Below are positions 9,143 to 22,232 of a stretch of DNA of 64,000 bases, one piece after another. Under the pieces are notes generated by a model. That model was not told the origin of the DNA, did not search any database, and worked only from the letters and a program-made list of their open reading frames with translations. The DNA comes from Ancylomarina euxina. GTDB taxonomy: Bacteria > Bacteroidota > Bacteroidia > Bacteroidales > Marinifilaceae. The number at the start of each line of letters is the position of its first letter. Position 1 is the first letter of the stretch. The stretch lies in contig NZ_QQWG01000013.1 in NCBI RefSeq assembly GCF_003863355.1, positions 1-64,000 of the forward strand. The letters run 5' to 3'. Both the position numbers and the translations under genes were made by a program.

Positions 9143-9738
9143 TATGAGTCAATAGTTTGCTTGGTTTTGACTTTTGCTTTTCGGAATATATATTTCCCAG
9201 GTAATATAACGGTTAGTAGTCGTTTGCCTATTAAACCCAGAATAACAGCAAGGGCTAAACCTATAAAGCTAATGAGAAGGAACCATACTTTCTGTCCTTC
9301 GATATTCTTCATAAGGAAAAGTGCCATAGAAACTACAATAATGAGTACACCAAAGATGAGTTTATTTCGAAGTAAGGGCGGTTTTAAACTTTTAAATCGA
9401 GTTATACCATCTATAATACCTGTTATAAAAGCTAGTAGCATACATAATGGGAGTAGAGCAATGCAAAATTTGATGACAACTGCAGATTCCGTGTAATAGA
9501 AATTGGGAAATAGCAATTGGTTGAGTAATAGAAGAGGTATGAGTGCCATAAAACTTTGAGAGAGGTGAATGGCTATGGGGTGTAAATCAAGATTCAAGAG
9601 CATTAATCGGTTCAGTGATACTTTTTCTCTGTAAGGTTCAAACACTTTATGCGGAAGTCCGCAAGCTGGACAAACATCGCCAAGCTTATCTTTTTCCATG
9701 ACATAGCCACAGGGACGACAACGTACAAGTTCTTTCAT
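9142..9738 (-). CDS. Zinc-ribbon (rubredoxin-like) multi-pass membrane protein
   Basis: 198 residues. The N-terminal ~30 residues hold two CxxC knuckles (CRPCGYVM and CPACGLPHKVFEPY), a rubredoxin/rubrerythrin-like metal-binding ribbon that would bind Zn or Fe. After that come about four or five hydrophobic segments, including ALIPLLLLNQLLF, FCIALLPLCMLLAFITG, LIFGVLIIVVSMALF and WFLLISFIGLALAVILGL. The C terminus is basic and presumably cytoplasmic. It may be a redox-active or metal-sensing membrane protein; I do not recognise a named family with certainty. It is transcribed alone toward the thioesterase gene. Confidence 0.7.
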   Translation of the reverse strand: MKELVRCRPCGYVMEKDKLGDVCPACGLPHKVFEPYREKVSLNRLMLLNLDLHPIAIHLSQSFMALIPLLLLNQLLFPNFYYTESAVVIKFCIALLPLCMLLAFITGIIDGITRFKSLKPPLLRNKLIFGVLIIVVSMALFLMKNIEGQKVWFLLISFIGLALAVILGLIGKRLLTVILPGKYIFRKAKVKTKQTIDS

Positions 9739-10015
9739 AATTAGTGGTTTTTGTTTACAAGCTTAAGGTATAATTAATTGTTCAATAATAGTTGAATTAT
9801 ATTGTGGGGATTTTGTTGGTAGTGAGTGTTTTAATTCAATCTATTTTAAAAGAAATCTCTTTTAAGGATTTATTAACAATAGAAATGTGTCGATTTGTTC
9901 AAATTCTATGTAGTTTTAAGATATAAACATCCGAAAACCTCAAGCTCTGTTTTTGTGTTGAGATTGATTTAAGGTTTGTTTAGTGAATTTTTTAGATCCA
10001 TTAAATACATATAAA

Positions 10016-10579
10016 ATGAAGCACCTAATTATTTACAGTCACTTTAATCCAGATAGTTTTACAAAAGCAGTAACAGATAAGTTATTTGATACGGCTAAAG
10101 CCAAAGGGCACGAAATAAAAATGATTGATTTGTATGCAGATCAATTCGACCCAGTTTTAAAGGCATCAGATATACAGACTGAAATTGAAACACCAAAAAA
10201 TATCCTTGCCTATCAGGAATTAATAAAGTGGGCTGATCATTACAGTGTTATTTATCCTTTATGGTGGGGGCAAATGCCAGCTATTTTGAAAGGTTTTATT
10301 GATCGTGTTTTTGCAAATGGAGTGGCTTTTCAATATGGACCAGAGGGACCCAAAGGCTTATTAGGTGGACGTTCTGCTAGAGTTATTATTAATACAGGAA
10401 CACCTGATATCTATTACGAACAAACTGGAATGCATAAGGCTCAGGTGAGGGTGAATGATGCGGGTGTTTTTGGTTTTTGTGGCATAGATACCCAAATAAC
10501 TTTCTTTGGAGATGTGGCTATGGGAAGTGATGACCTACGAAAATCTTATTTGGAGCAGGTTCCTGTTCTCGTACCATAG
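10016..10579 (+). CDS. NAD(P)H:quinone oxidoreductase, flavodoxin-like fold
   Basis: 187-residue flavoprotein of the NQO1/YwrO/KefF group that reduces quinones or similar acceptors with NAD(P)H. It begins LIIYSHFNPDSFTKAVTDK, the phosphate-binding loop for FMN, followed by the conserved YPLWWGQMPAILKGFIDRVF and the GPKGLLGGRSARVIINTG segments. The frame opens at a GTG at 9983, but the ATG at 10016 starts exactly at the first beta strand and is the better start. A terminator hairpin follows. Confidence 0.88.
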   Translation: MKHLIIYSHFNPDSFTKAVTDKLFDTAKAKGHEIKMIDLYADQFDPVLKASDIQTEIETPKNILAYQELIKWADHYSVIYPLWWGQMPAILKGFIDRVFANGVAFQYGPEGPKGLLGGRSARVIINTGTPDIYYEQTGMHKAQVRVNDAGVFGFCGIDTQITFFGDVAMGSDDLRKSYLEQVPVLVP

Positions 10580-10599
10580 TTTATTGACGAAATTGATTG

Positions 10600-10640
10600 A
10601 TGAGCAAGTGAGGCCTATGGTTTTGCTTGCTCATTTATTT
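10600..10640 (+). terminator. Intrinsic terminator
   Basis: 9-bp perfect stem (atgagcaag with cttgctcat, 10600-10608 and 10626-10634) followed by a T-rich tail, 20 bp after the quinone reductase stop codon. Confidence 0.6.
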
Positions 10641-10750
10641 TCAGATCAAGCTTGCTTCTTGTTCAAAAAATCATCTTTCACCGCATATAAATTTTTAACT
10701 TTATAATATCTGAAAATTTTATAAGTGAATTGGTTTAAAATGACATGTAG

Positions 10751-11464
10751 ATGAAAAAAGTGATTATAATTGGTGCAACCTCTGGTATTGGCAAGGAACT
10801 TGCTAAATTATTTATGTGTAACAATTATAAAGTAGGTTTAACAGGTTTACATACAAATGGCATTGAGGAATTAATACAGAATCATCCAGAGCATTTAGAA
10901 ATCAGATATTTTGACTGTACTAAGGAGAGTAGCTCTGAAAGAATATCAGAATTAGTCTCTTTACTGGGGGGACTGGATTTATTAATCTTTAGTGCAGGCA
11001 TAGGTCATTTAAATGGTAATCCGGGTTTCGAGGTCGAAAACCGTGCTAATAAATTGAATGTAATGGCTTTTACTGAGATAGCCGATTGGTCTTATCGTTT
11101 TTTCGAAAAACAAGGCAAGGGACATTTTGTTACCATCAGTTCAGTAGCAGGCCTGCGTGGGTATAGGGTTGCACCAGCCTATCATGCAGCAAAATCCTAT
11201 CAAATAAGCTATTTGGAGGCCTTAAAACAAAAAGCTTACCGATCTAGAAAATCCATTTATATAACCGATATACGTCCTGGCTTTGTTGAAACAGAAATGT
11301 CAGCGGGGAAAAGACAATTTTGGCTTGTGAGCAAAGAAAAGGCTGCTAAGCAAATATATAGTCTTATAAAAAGAAAAAAGGGCATGGGATATATCTCCAG
11401 ACGTTGGCAAATAGTAGCAATTGTTATGAAGTTATTACCTCGATGGATTCATAAAAGGATGTAA
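10751..11464 (+). CDS. Short-chain dehydrogenase/reductase
   Basis: 237-residue NAD(P)-dependent oxidoreductase of the classical SDR type. It has the cofactor motif GATSGIGKEL near residue 8, SAGIGHLNG (the NAG-equivalent), the catalytic Ser in TISSVAGLRG, and the YxxxK pair in AYHAAKSYQ. The C terminus ends with a basic hydrophobic stretch (IVMKLLPRWIHKRM), which could associate with the membrane as in some lipid-modifying SDRs. It stands alone; the substrate cannot be told. Confidence 0.9.
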   Translation: MKKVIIIGATSGIGKELAKLFMCNNYKVGLTGLHTNGIEELIQNHPEHLEIRYFDCTKESSSERISELVSLLGGLDLLIFSAGIGHLNGNPGFEVENRANKLNVMAFTEIADWSYRFFEKQGKGHFVTISSVAGLRGYRVAPAYHAAKSYQISYLEALKQKAYRSRKSIYITDIRPGFVETEMSAGKRQFWLVSKEKAAKQIYSLIKRKKGMGYISRRWQIVAIVMKLLPRWIHKRM

Positions 11465-11615
11465 ATAGCGAATACCTTATCTCTTGAATAAAGATCTTAT
11501 TTCCATAATTAATTAAGCTTATTCTCTTTCTGTAAGATAATTGATTTTGTAGCTTTGAGCTTTATACTGTACATATATAATCTGATTATATCTTAACACA
11601 AACATATAGAAGACA

Positions 11616-14600
11616 ATGCAAAAAAAGAATCTGAAAATTGCTGCACTCTTTCTCATTATTATGGGCATGATTGGCAGTGTGAGTGCACAAAAAGATGCTC
11701 GCTTGATGCGATATCCCGATGTGAATAAAAATTTAATTGCTTTTGTATATGCTGGCGATATTTGGTCGGTGGATGCAAAAGGTGGTGATGCGACTCGATT
11801 AACGTCTCATAAGGGCATGGAGCTGTTTCCAAAAATTTCTCCTGATGGGCAATGGATTGCTTTTTCAGGTGAATATTCTGGAAGTCGTCAGGTTTATGTG
11901 ATGCCAGCGGCTGGTGGGACACCACGCCAGTTGACCTATTACAATTCGGTTGGTTTAATGCCACCTCGTGGTGGATTCGATAATGTGGTACTGGATTGGA
12001 CACCTGATAGTCAGTCAATTTTAGTGCGTATGAACCGGACACCTTTTGGGGAAAGAATTGGAACTTATTATAAGGTGAGTTTAAATGGAGGTTTAGAGCA
12101 GCCATTGCAGATTCCAGAAGGTGGAATGGGCGTTTTTTCTCCTGACGCTAAAAAAATGTGTTTCGCACCAATTGGACGTGAATTCCGTACTTGGAAACGC
12201 TATAAGGGTGGACGTGCAGCCGACCTTTGGATTTATAATCTGGAGAATGATCAATCGGAGCGTATTACTAAATTTGTAGGATCAGATCAGATTCCTTCCT
12301 GGTATAAGGATGCGATTTATTTTGCTTCCGATCGTGATTTGAAGTTGAATATCTATAAGTATGATATTCCAACTAGAAAGATTACTCAGATGACCTACCA
12401 CAAGACTTTTGATGTGATGTGGCCTTCAGGTGAGAATGGACAACTTGTTTATGAAAATGGAGGACAACTGTTTAAGTTGAACCTCGAAACGGGTAAAGAA
12501 GAGCGTGTTATTGTTAACATTCATTTCGATAATCCGAATATTCTGCCTTATTATAAGAATGTGAAGGATTTTGTTCAGGGCTCTGCCGTTTCTCCTTCGG
12601 GTAAGCGTGCTTTACTCGATGCCCGTGGTGATATTTTCTCAGTTCCAGCTAAGAATGGACCTAGCATCAACTTAACTCAAACTCAGGGCGTACGCGAAAC
12701 AGCACCAACTTGGTCACCTGATGGTAAATATATTTCTTATTATTCTGATGCAACAGGTGAGTACGAGATCTATTTACTTGAAAATAAAAAAGGAGCTAAA
12801 GCGAAGCAAATCACTTCTGGATCATCAGCTTGGATGTACGATGCTAAATGGTCTGACAACAGTAAATATCTACTCTTTTTTGATCGTAGCTTGAAACTGA
12901 AGTATCTTGATATTGAAAGTGGAAAAGTCAAAGTGGTGGATACGGCTAATCGTAACGAAATTACTGAGTATAACTTTTCGCCAGATTCGGAGTGGATAAC
13001 CTATTCAAAAGAAAGTCAAAATAGCCAATCTGCTATTTGGGTTTACAATTTAAAGAATGGTAAGAATTTCCAGTTGACAAATGATACATTTAGTGACTCA
13101 GAACCCGTTTTCTCTAAAGATGGTAATTTCATCTTCTTCTTATCCAATCGTAATTTCAATTTGAACTTCTCAAGCTTTGAATTCAATTATTTGTATAATA
13201 AAGCAACTCGTATTTATGCGATATCTTTAAAGGATAATGGTCCGAAATTATTTGCTTTGAAAAACGATATTGAAGAAGTAAAAGTTGAAGACAAAAAGAA
13301 AGATAAGAAAGGGGAATCAAAGTCTGACTTCAAGATTGAGATTGATTTGGATGGTATTTCAGATCGTATTTCAGTTTTCCCTATGTCATCAGGAGACTAT
13401 GGTAATTTAACTGCTGTTGATGGTGGAATCCTTTATGCAAGCAATAGAGAGTTGCACCTTTATACCATTGAAAAGGAAAAGGATGAGATTATTTTAGATC
13501 GAGTTTCTGATTATTCACTTTCGGGTAATGGTAAGAAAATCATGTATCGTTATGATTCTGCCTATGGAATAATTGATATTAATGCGGGGCAGAAAGTGGG
13601 AGATGGACAATTGAATTTGGATGATTTGGAAATGAAAATCGATCCTAAGAAAGAATGGAACCAAATCTATACCGATGGTTGGAGAATCTTCCGTGACTAT
13701 TACTATGTTGCCAATATGCAAGGAATTGATTGGGCTCAAATTAAAGCCAAATACAATCAGTTGATACCATACGTAAGCCATCGTGCAGATTTGGATTATA
13801 TTATTGGCGAAATTATTTCGGAGACCAATACAGGTCATGCCTATGTGAATTATGGTGACTTTGAAAAAGTGAAGCCATTGGAAACAGGACTGTTGGGAGC
13901 AAAGATTGAGGCTGATACTAAAACTGGAAAGTATATCATTTCTAAGATCTATCAGGGTGAAAATTGGACTCCAAACCGCAGATCACCTTTAACAGAACAA
14001 GGGGTGAATGTGAAAGAAGGGGATTACCTTTTGAGCATTGATGGACATGATTTGAGTCTGGAAGTAAACCCTTACTTGTATTTGGAGAATACGGTTGATA
14101 AAATGATTGAAATTACCGTGAATTCTAGGCCAAGTTTAGAAGGAGCAAAAACTTACACCATTACGCCTATCGCTTCTGAACTGGAGTTGATGTATTTAAA
14201 CTGGGTGAACGAGCGTCGTGAGATGGTGAACCAATTATCTGATGGTAAAATCGGTTATATCCACGTGCCTAACACAGCTGTAGAAGGGAATCGTGAGTTG
14301 CACCGAGGCATGTATGCCTATCACGACAAGCAAGCTTTGATTATTGATGACCGCTATAATGGTGGAGGATTTATCCCTGATCATATGGCAGATTTATTGG
14401 ATCGTAATGTGCTTTCGTATTGGCATCGTAGAGGTTTAGAACCGACTCAAACTCCAGGTATTGCTCATGATGGACCAAAAGCCATGCTGATTAATCATTA
14501 TTCTTCTTCAGGAGGTGATGCATTCCCATACTATTTCAGAAAGAAAGGACTAGGTAAACTGATTGGTACGCGTACCTGGGGTGGACTTGTTGGTATGTCG

Positions 14601-14870
14601 GGTAATGCAGGTCTTGTTGACGGTGGTTATATCGCGGTACCTCGTTTTGGTATTTTCGATGAAAACCAGAAGTGGATTATCGAAGGTATTGGTGTTTACC
14701 CTGATGTTGAGGTTTACGACGAGCCTCATAAGGTGGCAAAAGGTATCGATCCTTCTATTCAGAAAGCTGTAGAAATGCTTTTGAAAGAACTAAAAGAGAA
14801 GCCAAGTAAGAAGGTGAGTGCGCCTAAAGATCCGAATCGTTCTAAATGGATTGAAGAGGATGTGAAGTAA
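11616..14870 (+). CDS. Tricorn-type S41 protease, exported
   Basis: A 1084-residue homologue of the archaeal tricorn protease, with a signal peptide (LKIAALFLIIMGMIGSVSAQ). Residues ~30-300 and ~310-620 are six- and seven-bladed beta-propeller regions with repeated SPDG and TxSP-type blades (FPKISPDGQWIAFSG; APTWSPDGKYISYYS). A charged linker (KKDKKGESKS) precedes the tricorn C1 domain, a PDZ domain (~residues 760-860) and the S41 protease core with nucleophile Ser965 in SSSGGDAFPYYF. It probably degrades peptides to short products in the periplasm. It is full length and monocistronic, ending at a strong terminator. Confidence 0.93.
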   Translation: MQKKNLKIAALFLIIMGMIGSVSAQKDARLMRYPDVNKNLIAFVYAGDIWSVDAKGGDATRLTSHKGMELFPKISPDGQWIAFSGEYSGSRQVYVMPAAGGTPRQLTYYNSVGLMPPRGGFDNVVLDWTPDSQSILVRMNRTPFGERIGTYYKVSLNGGLEQPLQIPEGGMGVFSPDAKKMCFAPIGREFRTWKRYKGGRAADLWIYNLENDQSERITKFVGSDQIPSWYKDAIYFASDRDLKLNIYKYDIPTRKITQMTYHKTFDVMWPSGENGQLVYENGGQLFKLNLETGKEERVIVNIHFDNPNILPYYKNVKDFVQGSAVSPSGKRALLDARGDIFSVPAKNGPSINLTQTQGVRETAPTWSPDGKYISYYSDATGEYEIYLLENKKGAKAKQITSGSSAWMYDAKWSDNSKYLLFFDRSLKLKYLDIESGKVKVVDTANRNEITEYNFSPDSEWITYSKESQNSQSAIWVYNLKNGKNFQLTNDTFSDSEPVFSKDGNFIFFLSNRNFNLNFSSFEFNYLYNKATRIYAISLKDNGPKLFALKNDIEEVKVEDKKKDKKGESKSDFKIEIDLDGISDRISVFPMSSGDYGNLTAVDGGILYASNRELHLYTIEKEKDEIILDRVSDYSLSGNGKKIMYRYDSAYGIIDINAGQKVGDGQLNLDDLEMKIDPKKEWNQIYTDGWRIFRDYYYVANMQGIDWAQIKAKYNQLIPYVSHRADLDYIIGEIISETNTGHAYVNYGDFEKVKPLETGLLGAKIEADTKTGKYIISKIYQGENWTPNRRSPLTEQGVNVKEGDYLLSIDGHDLSLEVNPYLYLENTVDKMIEITVNSRPSLEGAKTYTITPIASELELMYLNWVNERREMVNQLSDGKIGYIHVPNTAVEGNRELHRGMYAYHDKQALIIDDRYNGGGFIPDHMADLLDRNVLSYWHRRGLEPTQTPGIAHDGPKAMLINHYSSSGGDAFPYYFRKKGLGKLIGTRTWGGLVGMSGNAGLVDGGYIAVPRFGIFDENQKWIIEGIGVYPDVEVYDEPHKVAKGIDPSIQKAVEMLLKELKEKPSKKVSAPKDPNRSKWIEEDVK

Positions 14871-14892
14871 GCATAAGCTAAAAATTACATTT

Positions 14893-14946
14893 AAGGCTGT
14901 TTCAAAGTGATTCCAATTGGATTTTCTTTGAGACAGCCTTTTTCTT
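14893..14946. terminator. Bidirectional terminator
   Basis: Long stem (aaggctgtttcaaag at 14893-14907 with ctttgagacagcctt at 14926-14940; one wobble pair) followed by T5, between convergent tricorn (+) and FAD oxidoreductase (-) genes. Confidence 0.75.
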
Positions 14947-14955
14947 TACTCTTAT

Positions 14956-15996
14956 TTAGAAAAATCGATCAAGTTTGACTTCCTCGTTGATTTCAGTTTG
15001 CGGGTTTTCCAATAATTCAAGCATTTGTTCCGAGAAATAGGGGGCCAGCATAACACCCTTGGTTCCAAGTCCATTGAATATAGCTAAACGATCGTTCTGT
15101 GGATGAATGCCAAGAATCGGTCGTCTATCTTTCACAGTCGGTCTCACACCAGCCCAATGATTCAGAATGGTATAATCTGTATCAATAAGTTTATCAAGTT
15201 TGGTGAGCAGTTCTAACTTTCCTTCTTCACTGGTTTCTTCATTTATAGTATCCCATTGATAGGTTGCTCCAACTTTAAAGTGATGATTTCCGGTAGGAAG
15301 AACGAATAAGTTTTTATTCAGAATGTAATCCTCACACAAAGATTTTGCTTCAATTTCGATTAACTCTCCCTTTGTGAGATAAAAATTATCAGCAGGAAAA
15401 AGAGCATTTTTAGCATCCTGATAACCTCTGCAGAATATGATTTTTTCAGCAGAAAGATCTTTCCAATGCACATATTTATCAGTAAATGTGACATCATCAA
15501 TTTTGAGGTGATCTTCAATGAGATAATTATGCTGTTTAAAGAAATGACGCATGGATAGAATTAATAGGTTCAAATTGCATGAGCCTGTTTGCATGAGTGC
15601 ACCGTAATGCTCAATCTCTTTAAACCCGTCCAGTTTTAGATTCTTATCAATTCGATCAATATAATGATTCATTTTACCTTGATCGATTCGCTTTTGCCAC
15701 ATGGGAATATCTTGCTTTGCTAAAGGTTTAATCATCTCTTTTTGTTTGATGAATTTTATCGAAAGCAATTCCTCCATCTCCGAGTAAGTCTCATACATTT
15801 TTGGAAAAAGGGTATCAGCCATCCAACTTTTTGTGAGACGTTTAAAGACAAGAGGATTGATGAGTCCTGCAGCAATTTCTGAGGCAGATTTCTGTGCCGG
15901 GTCAACAATGATTTTAAATGGGATTTTATTTTTATGCATTCGGTAGGCAAGAAGGGTACCAGCTAAGCCTTGTCCTACTATAATATATTTGGTCAT
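14956..15996 (-). CDS. DAO-type FAD-dependent oxidoreductase
   Basis: A 346-residue flavoprotein. The N terminus has the Rossmann motif VGQGLAGTLLAYRM, followed by SEIAAGLINPLVFKRLTKSW, which resembles the FAD-binding domain of D-amino-acid oxidase-type enzymes and the C-terminal oxidase half of MnmC. The C terminus has the second FAD contact, NHWAGVRPTVKDRRPILG and NGLGTKGVMLAPY. Family members oxidise amino or imino groups; a role in tRNA or amine oxidation is possible, but no methyltransferase partner is adjacent. The specific substrate is unknown. Confidence 0.82.
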   Translation of the reverse strand: MTKYIIVGQGLAGTLLAYRMHKNKIPFKIIVDPAQKSASEIAAGLINPLVFKRLTKSWMADTLFPKMYETYSEMEELLSIKFIKQKEMIKPLAKQDIPMWQKRIDQGKMNHYIDRIDKNLKLDGFKEIEHYGALMQTGSCNLNLLILSMRHFFKQHNYLIEDHLKIDDVTFTDKYVHWKDLSAEKIIFCRGYQDAKNALFPADNFYLTKGELIEIEAKSLCEDYILNKNLFVLPTGNHHFKVGATYQWDTINEETSEEGKLELLTKLDKLIDTDYTILNHWAGVRPTVKDRRPILGIHPQNDRLAIFNGLGTKGVMLAPYFSEQMLELLENPQTEINEEVKLDRFF

Positions 15997-16416
15997 TTTT
16001 TTAAGCTTGATTTATTCAAATATAGGGAATCTTGTTTGCGAAAGATAGCTAATGAATTGCTCCTGTCTTATTTAGAATGGAAGATTGTATCGTTATCCTG
16101 ACCATGTGGAATAGGCTTTTCGACCTAATTGCTCATTTTTTTACCCTTTTTGAAAAAAATGTCCCCCCTTGTTTATGGTGATTGAAGATATCTTTGAGCA
16201 TCAAGTTAGGACTTTGAATAAATGATTGATAAGCATGTTAGAGTGTCGTAAAAACGACTTTAAACTCGATGTCAATTGTTAAGAAGAAAATTTGTAATAT
16301 AGAGGTATTAAACAGTAGGATATTTAATTTGGCAGTTTAAAATAAGATACACTGAATGAAGATGACTCTTTTATAGCTCTGAAAAAATATTTTAAAAAGA
16401 TTAAACTATTAGAATT
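15997..16416. other. 420-bp intergenic region between divergent genes
   Basis: A/T-rich spacer between the divergent FAD oxidoreductase and GH109-type genes. It contains a 9-bp A/T inverted repeat (cattttttt at 16134-16142 with aaaaaaatg at 16153-16161) of doubtful meaning. No RNA gene or ORF with support is visible; both promoters must be here. Confidence 0.5.
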
Positions 16417-17901
16417 ATGGCAACCACCCGAAGATCATTCCTAGGTAATTTGGCTCTTGGAGCTGGAGTGCTTGCGGCAGCGCCCCTGGCAGCTTGTTCA
16501 AGCACTAAAGATGAAAGTAATTTGGCTTATATTAAAGCTGCGGCTTCAAGAAACCCATCAATGAGTTTTAATATGTGTGGCTATGCGGCTCCAAAACTCG
16601 ATACGGTTCGTGTTGGATTCGTAGGCATTGGTGATCGTGGTTCAGGGGCTGTAAGGCGTATGACTTATATCGATGGTGTTGAGATTACGGCACTTTGTGA
16701 TACCAGACAGGCAGCTGTTGATGGTGGACAGAAGATACTTTCTGATGCAGGTTTACCAAAGGCCAAAGAATTTGTTGGAGGAGATTTAGGTTTCAAGGAA
16801 TTGTGTGAGAGTGGCTTGGTTGATCTGGTTTATATTGCAACACCATGGGAATGGCACGTACCTGTTGCTATTGCAGCAATGGAAGCTGATAGTCATGCGG
16901 CTGTTGAGGTTTCTACTGCTAAAACGATGGATGAATGCTGGCAGATGGTGGAAACCTCAGAGCGTACTCGCAAACATTGCGTTATTCTTGAGAACTGTTG
17001 TTATGATTTCTTCGAAATGTTAACAATTAGTATGGCTCAACAAGGTGCTTTTGGTGATCTTATACATGGTGAAGGTGCCTATATTCATGATCTGGATTAT
17101 TGGCATTTCAATAAACCAAAGGATAATAAAATGACAGATGGTGCCTACACAAAAATGTGGCGTTTGCACGAAAACAAGCGTAAGGCGAATGTGTATCCTA
17201 CACATGGATTGGGACCAATTTGTCAAGCAATGAATATCAATCGTGGTGATAAAATGGATTATTTGACCTCTATGATGTCAGACGATTTCACCTTGAAGAA
17301 CCGAATTGCCGAAATGGCTAAAGAAGATCCATTCTTTGAGGAATTTGTAGGCTGGGAAATGAGAGGAAATATGGATATGCAAATGATTCGTACCAATATG
17401 GGACGTACCATTATGATTCAGCATGATATCAGTTCTCCAAGACCTTACTCAAGAATTCATATGCTTAGTGGAACCAAGTGCTTTGCACAAAAATGGCCTA
17501 AGCAACATATTGCCTTCGGACATAATGTGATTGATGATTCGAAATTTAAAGAACTGGAAGATAAATACACACCAGAGATTATCCGAAGAGTTGGTGAAAT
17601 GGCCAAACAAGTTGGTGGTCATGGCGGTATGGATTTCGTAATGGACTGGCGTTTGATCGATTGTTTGCGTAATGGTTTACCAATGGATATGGATGTGTAC
17701 GATGCCGCATCATGGTCTTGTATCACACCATTGAGTGAATGGTCTATTGCCAATAAATCGAATTCTATTGAGATTCCTGACTTTACACGAGGTGCCTGGA
17801 AAACCAATAAGCCAATTGATTTGACTTTAAATGGTGGAGGTACAACAGGCGTTCGTAATCTTAAAAAAGCTGACTCAAAAGGTCAATTAGAAGTACATTA
17901 A
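16417..17901 (+). CDS. GH109-type glycosidase (Gfo/Idh/MocA family), Tat-exported
   Basis: 494 residues. A twin-arginine signal (TTRRSFLGNLALGAGVLAAA, then a lipobox-like LAAC) indicates Tat export of a folded, cofactor-bound protein. The NAD-binding Rossmann domain starts at VRVGFVGIGDRGSGAVRRM. The motifs WEWHVPVAIAAMEADSHAA, ENCCYDFFEM, HDLDYWHFNKP and NVYPTHGLGPICQAM match GH109, a family that includes alpha-N-acetylgalactosaminidases using an NAD-dependent redox mechanism. The GH109 family assignment is good; the actual glycosidic substrate could differ. It is followed at 200 bp by a GH2 gene on the same strand, but a terminator lies between them. Confidence 0.85.
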   Translation: MATTRRSFLGNLALGAGVLAAAPLAACSSTKDESNLAYIKAAASRNPSMSFNMCGYAAPKLDTVRVGFVGIGDRGSGAVRRMTYIDGVEITALCDTRQAAVDGGQKILSDAGLPKAKEFVGGDLGFKELCESGLVDLVYIATPWEWHVPVAIAAMEADSHAAVEVSTAKTMDECWQMVETSERTRKHCVILENCCYDFFEMLTISMAQQGAFGDLIHGEGAYIHDLDYWHFNKPKDNKMTDGAYTKMWRLHENKRKANVYPTHGLGPICQAMNINRGDKMDYLTSMMSDDFTLKNRIAEMAKEDPFFEEFVGWEMRGNMDMQMIRTNMGRTIMIQHDISSPRPYSRIHMLSGTKCFAQKWPKQHIAFGHNVIDDSKFKELEDKYTPEIIRRVGEMAKQVGGHGGMDFVMDWRLIDCLRNGLPMDMDVYDAASWSCITPLSEWSIANKSNSIEIPDFTRGAWKTNKPIDLTLNGGGTTGVRNLKKADSKGQLEVH

Positions 17902-17928
17902 ACTCAACAAACATAGATTATAATTATT

Positions 17929-17987
17929 ATGGCGAATGGCTGGTTCTGGATCTTTATGGTTTAGTATCAGTTGTTCGCCATTTTTTG
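17929..17987 (+). terminator. Probable terminator after GH109-type gene
   Basis: 8-bp stem (atggcgaa at 17929-17936 with ttcgccat at 17974-17981) with a long internal region and a following T6 tract. Confidence 0.55.
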
Positions 17988-18044
17988 TTAGAAGTTGATT
18001 TTATATTGTTTAAGTCGTTTGGAAAATAAAATCATTTATTTTAG

Positions 18045-21311
<3,267 letters not shown>

Positions 21312-21337
21312 AATAAAGAGTAGGATCAATAGAGAAG

Positions 21338-21372
21338 CCTCGTGAGCATTTGCTTACGAGGCCTTAATGTAT
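21338..21372. terminator. Terminator between convergent genes
   Basis: 11-bp stem (gcctcgtgagc, 21338-21348, with gcttacgaggc at 21353-21363; one G-U pair) between the GH2 gene and the minus-strand RNA ligase-like gene. Confidence 0.65.
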
Positions 21373-21384
21373 TGCCTTAAAATA

Positions 21385-21939
21385 CTAGCTTTTAAAATGA
21401 AATTCCCAGTAAATATCCCATTGTTTCCCACTATGTTTTAAGAGGAATAGACTCTTGCACAAAAATGATCCATCGAATGTCTTATTCTTAAATTCATTCC
21501 AGGCTAAGTTAAAATTTTCAACACTTAAGTCTCTGGTAGCAATGGTCATGTGAGGGTGAATGTTCTGACTGATTACCTTTTCTCCAAGCTCCATTTTCTC
21601 TTTTAATTGACTGATGAGTTTTTCATGAATAGGACTGATGGGATCATGATCAACTACTTTTACAAAAATGACTCTGGGTGAAAAACAGTCGAATCCAGAT
21701 AGCTTAATCTCAAATGCATCCTGATTTACTGCAGTTTTGCGCAATATTTCTATTAAGATTGGTTCATTATTCTTATGAATTCTAAAGGGCATCTGGAGCG
21801 TAATGTGAGCGGGTGATTTTAGGGCATGTTTGGCATTAAAACGCTCCTGCATATTCTCTTTCAAAGCCTGAACTTGATTTCTAAGTTCCTTATGAGGAAT
21901 AAGAGCAATGAAGTAGAGGTTTTGTTTTTGATTAGACAT
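21385..21939 (-). CDS. 2'-5' RNA ligase / cyclic phosphodiesterase family protein
   Basis: A 184-residue 2H-phosphoesterase superfamily protein. The two catalytic HxT motifs are present: HITLQMPF near residue 46 and HPHMTIATRD near residue 133. Members hydrolyse 2',3'-cyclic phosphate ends of RNA or nucleotides, or ligate tRNA halves in vitro. It stands alone on the minus strand, and its upstream side borders the gene-free stretch that leads to the tRNA-Arg. Confidence 0.82.
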   Translation of the reverse strand: MSNQKQNLYFIALIPHKELRNQVQALKENMQERFNAKHALKSPAHITLQMPFRIHKNNEPILIEILRKTAVNQDAFEIKLSGFDCFSPRVIFVKVVDHDPISPIHEKLISQLKEKMELGEKVISQNIHPHMTIATRDLSVENFNLAWNEFKNKTFDGSFLCKSLFLLKHSGKQWDIYWEFHFKS

Positions 21940-22232
21940 GTTGCTTTATCAAGATATTTTAAGCTGGATTAACTAAATATCGCGTTTTCTTTCCACATTT
22001 TAAAGTCGTGATTCTATGCCTTGAGAATTAGCCGCTGAAATCTTCTATGAAGTTAAGGATGAAATTATTCAGATCTCGCTCATTGATGTGTTACGAACCC
22101 TTGATTATCTGTCTCTTTTAGGGTTTGAAAATTTGTGCATGAAAAAATCCCAAGTAATATGTAAGATTATCTTTTAATTTTTCGCTAGAGCCGCTGGGCA
22201 TATGAGCACCTTAGTATTTTAGTTAGCGAATT

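Noticed and set aside
9056-9496. Open frame of 146 codons on the plus strand
   Set aside because: It overlaps the zinc-ribbon membrane gene on the other strand and the bidirectional terminator; it has no signal, domain or plausible start context.
16134-16161. 9-bp inverted repeat cattttttt/aaaaaaatg
   Set aside because: Made almost only of A and T in A/T-rich DNA, not next to a gene end; chance is a sufficient explanation.
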